Positions 1-5,779 of a stretch of 5,779 bases of DNA are shown here, in pieces (within the stretch, counting starts at the first letter, position 1; every line of letters starts with the position of its first letter). The stretch spans positions 1-5,779 of the forward strand of contig JAQTRN010000072.1 of NCBI GenBank assembly GCA_028711795.1. Reading direction: 5' to 3'. Under the pieces are notes generated by a model. The model made no database searches. It had not been told where the DNA came from and was given only the letters and a program-made list of their open reading frames with translations. Source of the DNA: Dehalococcoidales bacterium (GTDB lineage: Bacteria > Chloroflexota > Dehalococcoidia > Dehalococcoidales > JAQTRN01). The position numbers and the translations under genes are program-made.

Positions 1-1655
1 ATGTCCTCGCCGAAAGGGTCTACGCCCCCTGGATAGACATGGCCGCCGCCCTACGGGCCGCTCACCGGCCTCTCTTTAGCCTCGAATCCAGGCGGCCGCT
101 GAGGGACTTTGACGTCATCGGCTTCTCACTGGGTTACGAACTGACCTACACCAATGTCCTCAACATGCTCGACCTGGCGCAGATACCGGTACTGGCCTCG
201 GAACGGGACGACTCTTACCCCCTGGTAATCGCCGGCGGTACCACCGCCCTCAACCCGGAACCCATGACCGACTTCGTTGACCTGTTCGTCATCGGCGATG
301 GGGAAGAGGTGGTACTGGAACTGATGAGCGCTATTCGGGAATGGAAGACAGCCGGCGGCCAGCGAGGGCCCAAAAAGGGACTCCTTCTGGAAGCGGCCAA
401 AATCCCCGGCATTTACGTGCCCGGTCTATATCACGTGGAATATCAGAGCGACGGCCGGTTCCACAGCCTTACCCCCGGCGCCGGCCCGGCCAGATCAACC
501 ATCCAGCAACGGCTGGTGTCCCAATTACCACCGCCACCCACCCGGCCGGTTGTACCCTATATCGAAGTGGTCCACGACCGGGCCGCCATCGAAATCCAGC
601 GTGGCTGCAGCCGTGGCTGCCGCTTTTGCCAGGCAGGGGCAATATACCGTCCGGTACGCGAACGGCCCCAGGCCGAGGTGGTACAGGCTGTCGGCGAGCT
701 TATCACCAACTGCGGCTATACCGAGGCCTCCCTGGTCTCACTGAGCACCAGCGATTACCCCGGTGTCGAAAAACTGGTAGCCGAACTGTCCCAGCGATAT
801 AGTGAGCATAACCTCAGCCTATCATTGCCCAGCCTGCGTATCGATAGTTTCTCACTGCAGCTAATGGAAGCCCTACCCACTCACCGTAAGACCGGACTCA
901 CCTTCGCTCCGGAGGCAGGCAGTGAAAGATTACGGCGTACCATCAACAAGAATACCTCCGATGAGGCGCTTCTGGCCACCGCCGCCGCTGCCTTTGAACG
1001 TGGCTGGGTGAACCTCAAACTGTACTTCATGCTTGGCCTGCCAACGGAGACCGACGACGACGTGATAGCCATCATCCATCTGCTGGACCGGGTACACGCT
1101 CTGGGCAGCAAAGCCCCTGGGAGAAGGCCACAACTGAGGGTCAGCCTGTCCACCTTTGTCCCCAAACCGCACACCCCCTTTCAGTGGGCGGCCCAGGAGA
1201 AAGAAGAAATCCTTAACACCCGGCAAGAACTACTAAACCGGGAAGCGCGCCGTAAAGGGATCAAGCTATCCTGGCAGGACCCCAAAGTCAGCCTGCTTGA
1301 AGCCACCTTATCCCGCGGCGATCGACGCCTGGGTAAGGTCATTCACCATACCTGGCAGATGGGGTCAACCTTTGACGCCTGGAGTGACCGATTCAAGTAC
1401 GATAACTGGCTGGCGGCTTTCGGGGAGGCAGGACTGGAGCCCGGTTTCTATGCTCACCGGGAGCGCCCGTTCGATGAGCCACTGCCCTGGAACCACATCC
1501 AGGTCGGCGTTACGGCCGCTTTTCTGAAACGGGAATACGAACGGGCCCAGGCTGGAATCGAAACCCACGACTGCCGCTATCAGAGTTGCAACGCCTGCGG
1601 ACTGGAGCGATCGCAGCCTGCCTGCCAGCAAAAACGAGCCGCAGTGAAGGACTGA
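1..1655 (+). CDS. TIGR03960-like radical SAM protein with B12-binding-like N-terminus (5' partial)
   Basis: The reading frame is open from the window edge (first full codon at 3) to a TGA at 1653-1655. The ATG at 39 is probably internal, because the codons before it read VLAERVYAPWID, which continues the family's conserved block, so the true start lies left of the window. Counting from that Met, residues 20-100 look like the end of a B12-binding-like Rossmann domain (FDVIGFSLGYEL, VIAGGTTALNPEP, VIGDGEE). The radical SAM core follows, with the 4Fe-4S motif CxxxCxxC at C190, C194 and C197 (GCSRGCRFC). SAM-barrel segments are also present (LTFAPEAGSERLRRTINK and LKLYFMLGLPTE). The C-terminus has a further cysteine cluster, C512-x4-C517-x2-C520-x8-C529, possibly a second metal site. 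The family's reaction is unknown to me. It is usually adjacent or fused to a DUF2344 (TIGR03936) protein, which is not downstream here. The radical SAM assignment is firm; the subfamily is from recognition of sequence style. Confidence 0.9.
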   Translation, partial: VLAERVYAPWIDMAAALRAAHRPLFSLESRRPLRDFDVIGFSLGYELTYTNVLNMLDLAQIPVLASERDDSYPLVIAGGTTALNPEPMTDFVDLFVIGDGEEVVLELMSAIREWKTAGGQRGPKKGLLLEAAKIPGIYVPGLYHVEYQSDGRFHSLTPGAGPARSTIQQRLVSQLPPPPTRPVVPYIEVVHDRAAIEIQRGCSRGCRFCQAGAIYRPVRERPQAEVVQAVGELITNCGYTEASLVSLSTSDYPGVEKLVAELSQRYSEHNLSLSLPSLRIDSFSLQLMEALPTHRKTGLTFAPEAGSERLRRTINKNTSDEALLATAAAAFERGWVNLKLYFMLGLPTETDDDVIAIIHLLDRVHALGSKAPGRRPQLRVSLSTFVPKPHTPFQWAAQEKEEILNTRQELLNREARRKGIKLSWQDPKVSLLEATLSRGDRRLGKVIHHTWQMGSTFDAWSDRFKYDNWLAAFGEAGLEPGFYAHRERPFDEPLPWNHIQVGVTAAFLKREYERAQAGIETHDCRYQSCNACGLERSQPACQQKRAAVKD

Positions 1656-1684
1656 ATCCGGCAAACACCCGCCCTGAGTTTAGT
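1656..1684. other. Convergent intergenic gap between radical SAM gene and gyrA
   Basis: This 29-bp spacer separates the TGA of the radical SAM gene from the TAG of gyrA on the other strand. I see no hairpin followed by a T-run in either direction. The nearest self-complementary element, GGCGG-TTA-CCGCC at 1694-1706, lies inside the last codons of gyrA and has no T-tract after it on either strand. Transcripts from the two sides probably end by Rho or overlap at their 3' ends. Confidence 0.6.
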
Positions 1685-4123
1685 CTAGCTGAAGGCGGTT
1701 ACCGCCACCACCTTATCATCGTGCCCCAGACGCATCACCCTGACCCCCTGGGTCCGTCGGCCCTGGACGGTAATGCCCTTAGTGGGGTCCTTCTCCTTGA
1801 CCGGCGTCCGGGTGACAATACCGACCGCTGATATCAGTATCAGTTGCTGGGACTGGGTCACCATCCTGGCGGCGGCTACCGGCCCGGTCTTATCGGTAAC
1901 GGTAAACGTCCGTACGCCACTGCCGGCACGATGCTGATGGGGATAGTCTTTGATCGGCGTCAGTTTACCAAAGCCCTCGGTAGTGACCACCAGCAAAAAA
2001 GCATCTAATGAAGCAACGTCCATACTGACCACACGGTCCTCCGCTGTTAAGCGGATGCCGCATACCCCGCCGCTGGTCCGCGAAGTGGCCCGCAGCGATG
2101 AAACCGCAAATCTGATAGACTGCCCTTTTTGAGTAACCAGAATGACATCATCCTGGTCAGTAGCCAGACCAACCGCCACCAGCTCATCTCTCTCTTCCAG
2201 GTCCATAGCGATCAGCCCGCTGCTCCTGACGGAGACAAAGTTGTTCGCCGGCGTCTTCTTCACCTCGCCGCGATAGGTCGCCATCAGCAGGTAATCTTCC
2301 GGCTTGAAATCTTTTACCGCCAGCATCGCCGTAATCCTCTCATTCTCGGCGACCGGGAAAAGGTTAATGACGGCCAGGCCCTTAGCCACGCGTGAGGTAT
2401 CAGACGGGACTTCATAGCACTTGATCATAAAGACCCGTCCGCGGTTAGAGAAAAATAGCAGGTTATCGTGGGTATCCGCTACCGTGAGAAGCCTGACAGC
2501 GTCTTCTTCCCGGGTTACCATACCGATAATGCCTTTACCCCCGCGGTGTTGTAGTTTAAAGGTCTGAGAGGGGACTCTTTTAACGAATCCCCGCTGGCTG
2601 AGGGTTACTATTACTTCCTGGTGGGGCACCAGGTCTTCTTCGTTGAACGATGTCACGCCCTGCTCGCTGATCTCCGTCCGCCGCGGATCGCCATATGTGG
2701 ATTTCAACCCGCCGACTTCGTCCTTTATCAGTTGCAGGATTCGCCGCGGGTTAGCCAGTAGCTCTTCGAGGTAAGCGATACTCTTCAGTACCTCGGCGTA
2801 TTCATCAAGTATCTTGCGTCTCTCCAGGTTAGCCAAACGGCGCAGTTGCATATCCAGGATGGCCTGCGCCTGAATCTGGGTCAGGCCGAAACCGGTCATC
2901 AGGTTCTGTCGCGCTATCTCGGCGGTCTCAGATTGGCGAATGGTGGCAATCACCTCGTCGATGTGGTCCAGCGCAATCTTGAGTCCTTCCAGGATATGGG
3001 CCCGGTCGCGGGCCACCTTAAGTTCAAACCGGGACCGCCGGGTGATAACCTCCTGGCGGAAATCAACATAATACTGCAGCGCCTCTTTGAGGCTGATCAC
3101 TCTGGGCTGCCCATCTACCAGAGCCAGCATGTTGACAAAGAAGGCCGATTGCATGGCCGTGTACTTGAACAGGTTGTTCAAAAGCTGCTGTGGCTGGACT
3201 TCCCGTTTAAGTTCAATAACGATGCGCATACCCTGGCGGTCAGACTCATCACGCAACTCAGCGATACCGGTGATCTTCTTTTCTTTGGCCAGGTCCGCAA
3301 TCCTCTCCACCAGAGCCGCCTTGTTCGTCTGGTAGGGAAGCTCAGTGACCACTATCTGGCGGCGCCCGCCGTCCGTAGCCTCAACCACCAGCACCCGGGC
3401 ACGGACAACCACGCTGCCGTGTCCCGTGGTGTAGGCATTCTTGATGCCCTCGCGCCCCAGAATAATACCCGCCGTTGGGAAATCTGGCCCCTTGACCAGC
3501 TGGGTCAATTCGTCAATCGTGGCCTCGGGATGTTCGATAAGATAAGAAATAGCATCGCAGACCTCTCCGAGGTTATGCGGCGGAATATTAGTCGCCATAC
3601 CGACGGCGATACCGGAACTGCCATTAACCAGTAAGTTGGGCAGACGTCCCGGCAAGACCATCGGCTCCTTAAGACTATCGTCGAAGTTGGGCATAAAGTC
3701 GACGGTATCTTTTTCGATATCAACCAGCATCTCCTCAGCGATACGGGTCAGCCGCGCTTCGGTGTAACGCATCGCCGCCGGCGGATCATCATCCACGCTA
3801 CCAAAGTTACCCTGACCGTCAACTAACGTATAGCGCATGGAGAAGTCTTGCGCCATACGCACCATCGCTTCGTATACCGAGGAGTCGCCGTGGGGATGGT
3901 ATTTACCCAGCACTTCACCGACAATGCGGGCGCTCTTCTTATAAGGACTATCGTGGGTAATGCCCATGTCATTCATGGCATAAAGAATACGCCGGTGTAC
4001 CGGTTTCAGGCCGTCCCGCACATCGGGCAGAGCCCGAGATGTGATGACGCTCATGGAGTAATCGAGGTACGAGCTCCGCATCTCGTCTTCGATTTTGACT
4101 GGTTTGACTCTCCCTATTACCAT
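1685..4123 (-). CDS. gyrA: DNA gyrase subunit A
   Basis: This is the breakage-reunion subunit of the cytoplasmic A2B2 gyrase, which introduces ATP-driven negative supercoils into DNA with GyrB. GyrB is not in the window. The protein is complete at 812 aa, a normal length. The N-terminal winged-helix/tower region (about 10-490) carries SSYLDYSMSVI, DGLKPVHRRIL, KYHPHGDS, the catalytic R119-Y120 in AAMRYTE, and the DNA-intercalating Ile172 in GIAVGMATNIPPHN. In the quinolone-resistance region, the positions matching E. coli S83 and D87 are S81 and E85. This is the usual sensitive-type pair of many Gram-positive enzymes. The C-terminal pinwheel (about 500-805) shows six blade-like repeats (for example QRGFVKRVP, NRGRVFMIK, YRGEVKKTP, QKGQSIRF, TEGFGKLTP). 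The GyrA box is QHRGGKG (525-531), not QRRGGKG. There is no acidic tail. The start is fixed because no start codon lies between the in-frame TAG at 4139-4141 and this ATG. Confidence 0.97.
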   Translation of the reverse strand: MVIGRVKPVKIEDEMRSSYLDYSMSVITSRALPDVRDGLKPVHRRILYAMNDMGITHDSPYKKSARIVGEVLGKYHPHGDSSVYEAMVRMAQDFSMRYTLVDGQGNFGSVDDDPPAAMRYTEARLTRIAEEMLVDIEKDTVDFMPNFDDSLKEPMVLPGRLPNLLVNGSSGIAVGMATNIPPHNLGEVCDAISYLIEHPEATIDELTQLVKGPDFPTAGIILGREGIKNAYTTGHGSVVVRARVLVVEATDGGRRQIVVTELPYQTNKAALVERIADLAKEKKITGIAELRDESDRQGMRIVIELKREVQPQQLLNNLFKYTAMQSAFFVNMLALVDGQPRVISLKEALQYYVDFRQEVITRRSRFELKVARDRAHILEGLKIALDHIDEVIATIRQSETAEIARQNLMTGFGLTQIQAQAILDMQLRRLANLERRKILDEYAEVLKSIAYLEELLANPRRILQLIKDEVGGLKSTYGDPRRTEISEQGVTSFNEEDLVPHQEVIVTLSQRGFVKRVPSQTFKLQHRGGKGIIGMVTREEDAVRLLTVADTHDNLLFFSNRGRVFMIKCYEVPSDTSRVAKGLAVINLFPVAENERITAMLAVKDFKPEDYLLMATYRGEVKKTPANNFVSVRSSGLIAMDLEERDELVAVGLATDQDDVILVTQKGQSIRFAVSSLRATSRTSGGVCGIRLTAEDRVVSMDVASLDAFLLVVTTEGFGKLTPIKDYPHQHRAGSGVRTFTVTDKTGPVAAARMVTQSQQLILISAVGIVTRTPVKEKDPTKGITVQGRRTQGVRVMRLGHDDKVVAVTAFS
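2531..2551 (-). other. GyrA box (variant QHRGGKG)
   Basis: This stretch encodes the seven-residue GyrA box in the first blade of the C-terminal pinwheel, the element needed to wrap DNA for negative supercoiling. The canonical form is QRRGGKG. Here the second residue is His (codon CAC), one base away from an Arg codon. The other six positions match and a full set of pinwheel repeats follows, so I read the protein as GyrA and not ParC. Confidence 0.85.
3812..3931 (-). other. Quinolone-resistance-determining region of gyrA with catalytic tyrosine just beyond
   Basis: Residues 65-104 align by eye with E. coli GyrA 67-106, an offset of two. The key drug-contact positions are S81 and E85, both non-resistant states. 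The catalytic Tyr120 lies just outside, coded at 3766-3764. This predicts no target-site fluoroquinolone resistance from gyrA. Confidence 0.8.
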
Positions 4124-4134
4124 CTCCGGTGTAC

Positions 4135-4140
4135 CCTCCT
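4135..4140 (-). promoter_or_regulatory. gyrA ribosome binding site overlapping the upstream stop codon
   Basis: The minus strand reads AGGAGG here, 11 nt before the gyrA ATG, which is a rather long spacing. It overlaps the TAG stop of the TPR gene (4141-4139). Ribosomes finishing the TPR gene would therefore stop directly on the gyrA Shine-Dalgarno, which favours translational coupling. Confidence 0.75.
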
Positions 4141-4957
4141 AGTCCTCTCGGTCGGCCTTTCTGTCAACATCCGTGGATTCCTCAGATAGCAATTCCCCCT
4201 CATCCCCACCTACTATGCTGTAGCCGGACTCCTCCATCTCCTCCTCTTCTCCCTCCTCCAGTTCCCGGCGCAACAGTCTCTCGCCAAAATACGGCCGTAC
4301 CTTCTCCACCCTCTTCGGCGGAAAAGAGAGTTGTCCCTCCTGGCCCGGGTCCTGATACGCTTCCCGGATGATAACCGTCATTGTTTCTTCGGTCGATCTA
4401 ATCACGGTGGCGGTATATTTGTTGCCGCCTTGCATCAACCGGATGAGCCGCTGCCCGTGTTTGGGTCCTACCTGCCCCAGGTATTCGCCCAGACTATTCT
4501 CAACGGCCAAATTAGAGCCGTCAATTTTCAAGATCACCTCATCCCCGGCAACCATCTTGATCAGCGTCTCACCGGGCGCTAGCCGGTGGAGATTGACCAC
4601 CCCCGCCTTCCCCGTCTCTTCAATAAAATGCTGCGGTTCGACTTTATGAGACAGGCCTTCCGCGTTTCCCTTACTCTGTCCCAGACGGGACAACCGGTTA
4701 AGGTTCTTTTTGGCAATAGCGTTGTATGGGTCCAATTCTATAGTCCGGCGGTACGCAGCCCTCGCCAGGTCATACTCTCCCAGCTCCATGTGGGCCCGGC
4801 CCAACCGGTTATGGGCTTCAACATCGGTGGGGAAGTTCTCAATCAGGTTATTGTTGGCGACTATCGCCTCTCGCCACCGGCCCTGCATCGCCAGGGCGAT
4901 AGCCTGCTGTGTCCCCCGCCGTTTGAGTCTTACCTGTTCTTCTTCTTGATATGACAT
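4139..4957 (-). CDS. TPR protein with beta-rich middle domain and acidic tail, upstream of gyrA
   Basis: This is a complete 272-aa soluble protein with no signal peptide or membrane segment, so probably cytoplasmic. Residues 14-81 form two tetratricopeptide repeats: one around AMQGRWREAIVANNNLIENF and one at LGRAHMELGEYDLARAAYRR ending in the typical ELDP. Such repeats usually mediate protein-protein contacts. Residues about 118-200 are probably a small beta-barrel-like domain (GETLIKMVAGDEVILKIDG, then LAVENSLGEYLGQVGPKHG). It faintly recalls half of a HIRAN or similar nucleic-acid-binding fold, but I cannot assign it. Residues 232-272 are extremely acidic (EEGEEEEMEE) and probably disordered. 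The start is set by AGGAGG five bases upstream. It is the first gene after the promoter near 5006-5034 and ends 15 bp before gyrA in the same frame, so it is likely co-expressed with gyrase. Function is unknown; a link to transcription, nucleoid or gyrase is only inference. Confidence 0.88.
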   Translation of the reverse strand: MSYQEEEQVRLKRRGTQQAIALAMQGRWREAIVANNNLIENFPTDVEAHNRLGRAHMELGEYDLARAAYRRTIELDPYNAIAKKNLNRLSRLGQSKGNAEGLSHKVEPQHFIEETGKAGVVNLHRLAPGETLIKMVAGDEVILKIDGSNLAVENSLGEYLGQVGPKHGQRLIRLMQGGNKYTATVIRSTEETMTVIIREAYQDPGQEGQLSFPPKRVEKVRPYFGERLLRRELEEGEEEEMEESGYSIVGGDEGELLSEESTDVDRKADRED

Positions 4958-4962
4958 AGCCG

Positions 4963-4968
4963 CCTCCT
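4963..4968 (-). promoter_or_regulatory. Ribosome binding site of the TPR gene
   Basis: The minus strand has a perfect AGGAGG with a 5-nt spacer before the ATG at 4957-4955. It supports this start and suggests efficient initiation of the first gene of the pair. Confidence 0.85.
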
Positions 4969-5005
4969 GGGTTAGCTAATGACAAACAGATTAAAACACC
5001 ATCCT

Positions 5006-5034
5006 ACTCTAAACAAAAGAATCAAACAAGTCAA
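5006..5034 (-). promoter_or_regulatory. Sigma-70-type promoter for TPR gene and gyrA
   Basis: On the minus strand, TTGACT (5034-5029) is followed after exactly 17 nt by TAGAGT (5011-5006). The -35 box matches consensus at 5 of 6 bases and the -10 box at 4 of 6. It sits in the only clearly AT-rich stretch of the window. Transcription would begin near 4999 and leave a leader of about 40 nt containing the TPR gene's ribosome binding site. No operator or riboswitch is evident in this short leader. Confidence 0.6.
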
Positions 5035-5057
5035 AATGACAATAAAGCATCCCTTGA

Positions 5058-5084
5058 CCGGAAAAATGATTCCTGCCTTCCCGG
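5058..5084. repeat. Imperfect inverted repeat in the lysC-TPR gap
   Basis: CCGGAAA at 5058-5064 faces TTCCCGG at 5078-5084, giving a 7-bp stem with one G-T pair when read on the minus strand and a 13-nt loop. No T-run follows directly, so it is a poor Rho-independent terminator. It could be a processing or Rho-associated structure downstream of lysC, or chance. Confidence 0.3.
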
Positions 5085-5098
5085 AGAGATGGCTTCAC

Positions 5099-5127
5099 CC
5101 GGACGGAGTAAAACGAATGGAGTCCGG
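5099..5127. repeat. Inverted repeat CCGGAC/GTCCGG in the lysC-TPR gap
   Basis: A perfect 6-bp stem is formed by CCGGAC (5099-5104) and GTCCGG (5122-5127) with a 17-nt loop. The loop is long and there is no T-tract on either side, so a terminator role is weakly supported. Confidence 0.3.
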
Positions 5128-5133
5128 AAACAG

Positions 5134-5178
5134 GGCTGGTTACTTCGGCGGCATGGCCGTCAGTAAATGGTACCAGCC
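5134..5178. repeat. Inverted repeat at the end of lysC
   Basis: GGCTGGT (5134-5140) pairs with ACCAGCC (5172-5178), and two more pairs follow after a one-base bulge. The loop contains a small CGGC-CAT-GCCG hairpin. One arm covers the last base of the lysC TAG. On the minus strand the structure is followed by CTGTTTCC, not a T-run, so it may stabilise the lysC 3' end or act as a weak terminator. Confidence 0.35.
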
Positions 5179-5779
5179 TATTCCTCCACTCCCAGTTCGA
5201 AAACCCGGTGCAGTGCCTGGACCGCTTCCTTTATCCTGGCCTCATCGATGATACAGGTTATCCTTATCTCCGAGGTGGTAATGAGTTGAATATTGATGCC
5301 CAGTCCACTGAGCGCGCCGAACATCCGGGCGGCGTAGCCGGGAGTATTCTGCATACCGGTGCCAATAACACTGACCTTGCCCAGTTTGGCATTACCCACA
5401 CACTCGCGGGCGCCAATCGAGGCGGCGATTGGCCGGACAACATCCATCGCCCGGGGCAGGTCACCGCGTGACACCGTGAAAGTCAGGTCCGTTATATTCT
5501 CAATGCTGGCATTCTGCACGATGGTATCCACACTGACCCCCGCCGCTGCCAGGGGCTGAAAAATAGCGTGGGCGAAGCCCGGGCGGTCGGGAACACCCAC
5601 CACCGTTATCTGGCCGACATCCAGGTCATGAGCAATGCTTCTTACTTTGTTACGTATTTCCATAGAATCCTCTCCGTGAATCAATGTCCCCGGACTACGG
5701 GTAAAACTGGAGGCTACCAGAATCGGGATGTTGAATAGTTCGCCCAGCTCCACCGCCCGGGGATGTATGACTTTAGAGC
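5178..5779 (-). CDS. lysC: Aspartate kinase, C-terminal part with two ACT domains (5' partial)
   Basis: Aspartate kinase phosphorylates aspartate to 4-phosphoaspartate, the entry step to lysine, threonine, methionine and diaminopimelate. The frame is open to the window edge, so about 199 C-terminal residues are visible and the kinase fold proper lies outside. The first codons read SKVIHPRAVELGE, then NIPILVASSF and GTLIHGED, which is the conserved end of the catalytic domain. ACT1 starts at ITVVGVPDRPGFAHAIF and contains the effector-site stretch QNASIENITDLTFTV. ACT2 starts at KVSVIGTGMQNTPGYAARMF and contains TTSEIRITCIIDE. These domains normally bind lysine and/or threonine for feedback inhibition. 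The architecture fits the class with a short two-ACT tail (B. subtilis LysC, C. glutamicum Ask) and no fused homoserine dehydrogenase, since TAG follows directly. An apparent GTG start at 5753 is internal. The symbol lysC is by similarity; effector specificity cannot be read. Confidence 0.95.
   Translation of the reverse strand, partial: SKVIHPRAVELGELFNIPILVASSFTRSPGTLIHGEDSMEIRNKVRSIAHDLDVGQITVVGVPDRPGFAHAIFQPLAAAGVSVDTIVQNASIENITDLTFTVSRGDLPRAMDVVRPIAASIGARECVGNAKLGKVSVIGTGMQNTPGYAARMFGALSGLGINIQLITTSEIRITCIIDEARIKEAVQALHRVFELGVEE
5661..5675 (-). promoter_or_regulatory. Possible internal start for a separate LysC beta subunit
   Basis: Inside lysC and in its frame, GGAGAGG (5675-5669) stands 5 nt before an ATG (5663-5661). 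Initiation here would give a 161-aa protein consisting of just the two ACT domains. B. subtilis LysC and C. glutamicum Ask are known to make such a regulatory beta subunit from an in-frame internal start at the same place in the protein, forming alpha2-beta2 enzymes. The site and spacing are seen; its use here is inference. Confidence 0.5.

Larger units (their letters stand above)
4958..5177. other. 220-bp intergenic region between lysC and the TPR gene
   Basis: The half nearer lysC (about 5058-5177) is GC-rich and carries three weak inverted repeats, with the word CCGGA at 5058, 5081, 5099 and 5124. The other half (about 4971-5050) is AT-rich and carries the promoter and ribosome binding site of the TPR gene. 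I see no convincing gene here. A plus-strand frame from 4979 to 5251 crosses the promoter and runs into lysC without a ribosome binding site. Confidence 0.7.

Noticed and set aside
39..41. ATG at 39 as the true start of the radical SAM gene
   Set aside because: The frame is open upstream to the edge and the preceding codons fit the family's conserved AERVYAPW block.
1694..1706. GGCGG-TTA-CCGCC palindrome as a bidirectional terminator
   Set aside because: The stem is only 5 bp, it lies within gyrA coding sequence, and no T-tract follows on either strand.
2846..3634. A 262-codon plus-strand open frame inside gyrA
   Set aside because: It lies wholly antisense to the well-conserved gyrA coding region and shows no recognisable domain; it is a shadow of the codon bias of gyrA.
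4958..5177. Lysine or other riboswitch next to lysC
   Set aside because: The gap is downstream of lysC, not upstream, and is too short and lacks the multi-helix pattern of a lysine riboswitch; the leader of the TPR gene is only about 40 nt.
4979..5251. A 90-codon plus-strand reading frame in the lysC-TPR gap
   Set aside because: It has no ribosome binding site, covers the minus-strand promoter and part of the lysC 3' end, and resembles no family I know. A stretch around GVKRMESGNRAGYFGGMAVSKW looks protein-like, but that is not enough to call a gene.
5178..5753. Treating the GTG at 5753 as the start of a stand-alone ACT-domain protein
   Set aside because: The frame continues to the window edge and encodes the conserved end of the aspartate kinase catalytic domain, so the gene is truncated by the window, not short.

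Overview
This is an ordinary bacterial chromosomal window of moderately high GC, coding on both strands, with four protein genes and no RNA gene, CRISPR array or mobile element that I can see. The GyrA, aspartate kinase and radical SAM proteins are all typical bacterial forms. The gene set and order (an aspartate kinase, a small TPR protein and gyrA in one direction, with a TIGR03960-type radical SAM/B12-binding-like gene converging on gyrA) suggest Chloroflexota, probably a Dehalococcoidia relative. That placement rests on remembered family and synteny resemblance, not on a search.

Layout: (1) Positions 1-1655, plus strand: the C-terminal ~550 codons of a TIGR03960-like radical SAM protein whose start lies left of the window. 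(2) 1656-1684: a 29-bp convergent gap. (3) 4123-1685, minus strand: complete gyrA (812 aa). (4) 4957-4139, minus strand: a complete 272-aa protein with two TPR repeats, a beta-rich middle and a very acidic tail; it ends 15 bp before gyrA. (5) 4958-5177: a 220-bp non-coding gap holding three imperfect inverted repeats near the lysC end and an AT-rich stretch with a good sigma-70-type promoter and a strong ribosome binding site for the TPR gene. (6) 5779-5178, minus strand: the C-terminal third of an aspartate kinase (lysC), including both ACT domains; its start lies right of the window.

The TPR gene and gyrA look like a two-gene operon driven from about 5000. The gyrA Shine-Dalgarno overlaps the TPR stop codon, so translational coupling is likely. 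The two genes are also in the same frame, separated by a single TAG and five codons. lysC may feed into the same transcript, since no convincing Rho-independent terminator follows it.

I found no clearly new system. The points most worth a second look are: a well-formed internal start in lysC, placed where Bacillus subtilis and Corynebacterium glutamicum initiate their separate regulatory beta subunit; the uncharacterised TPR/acidic-tail protein tied to gyrA; a one-residue change in the GyrA box (QHRGGKG); and the absence of the usual DUF2344 partner downstream of the radical SAM gene.
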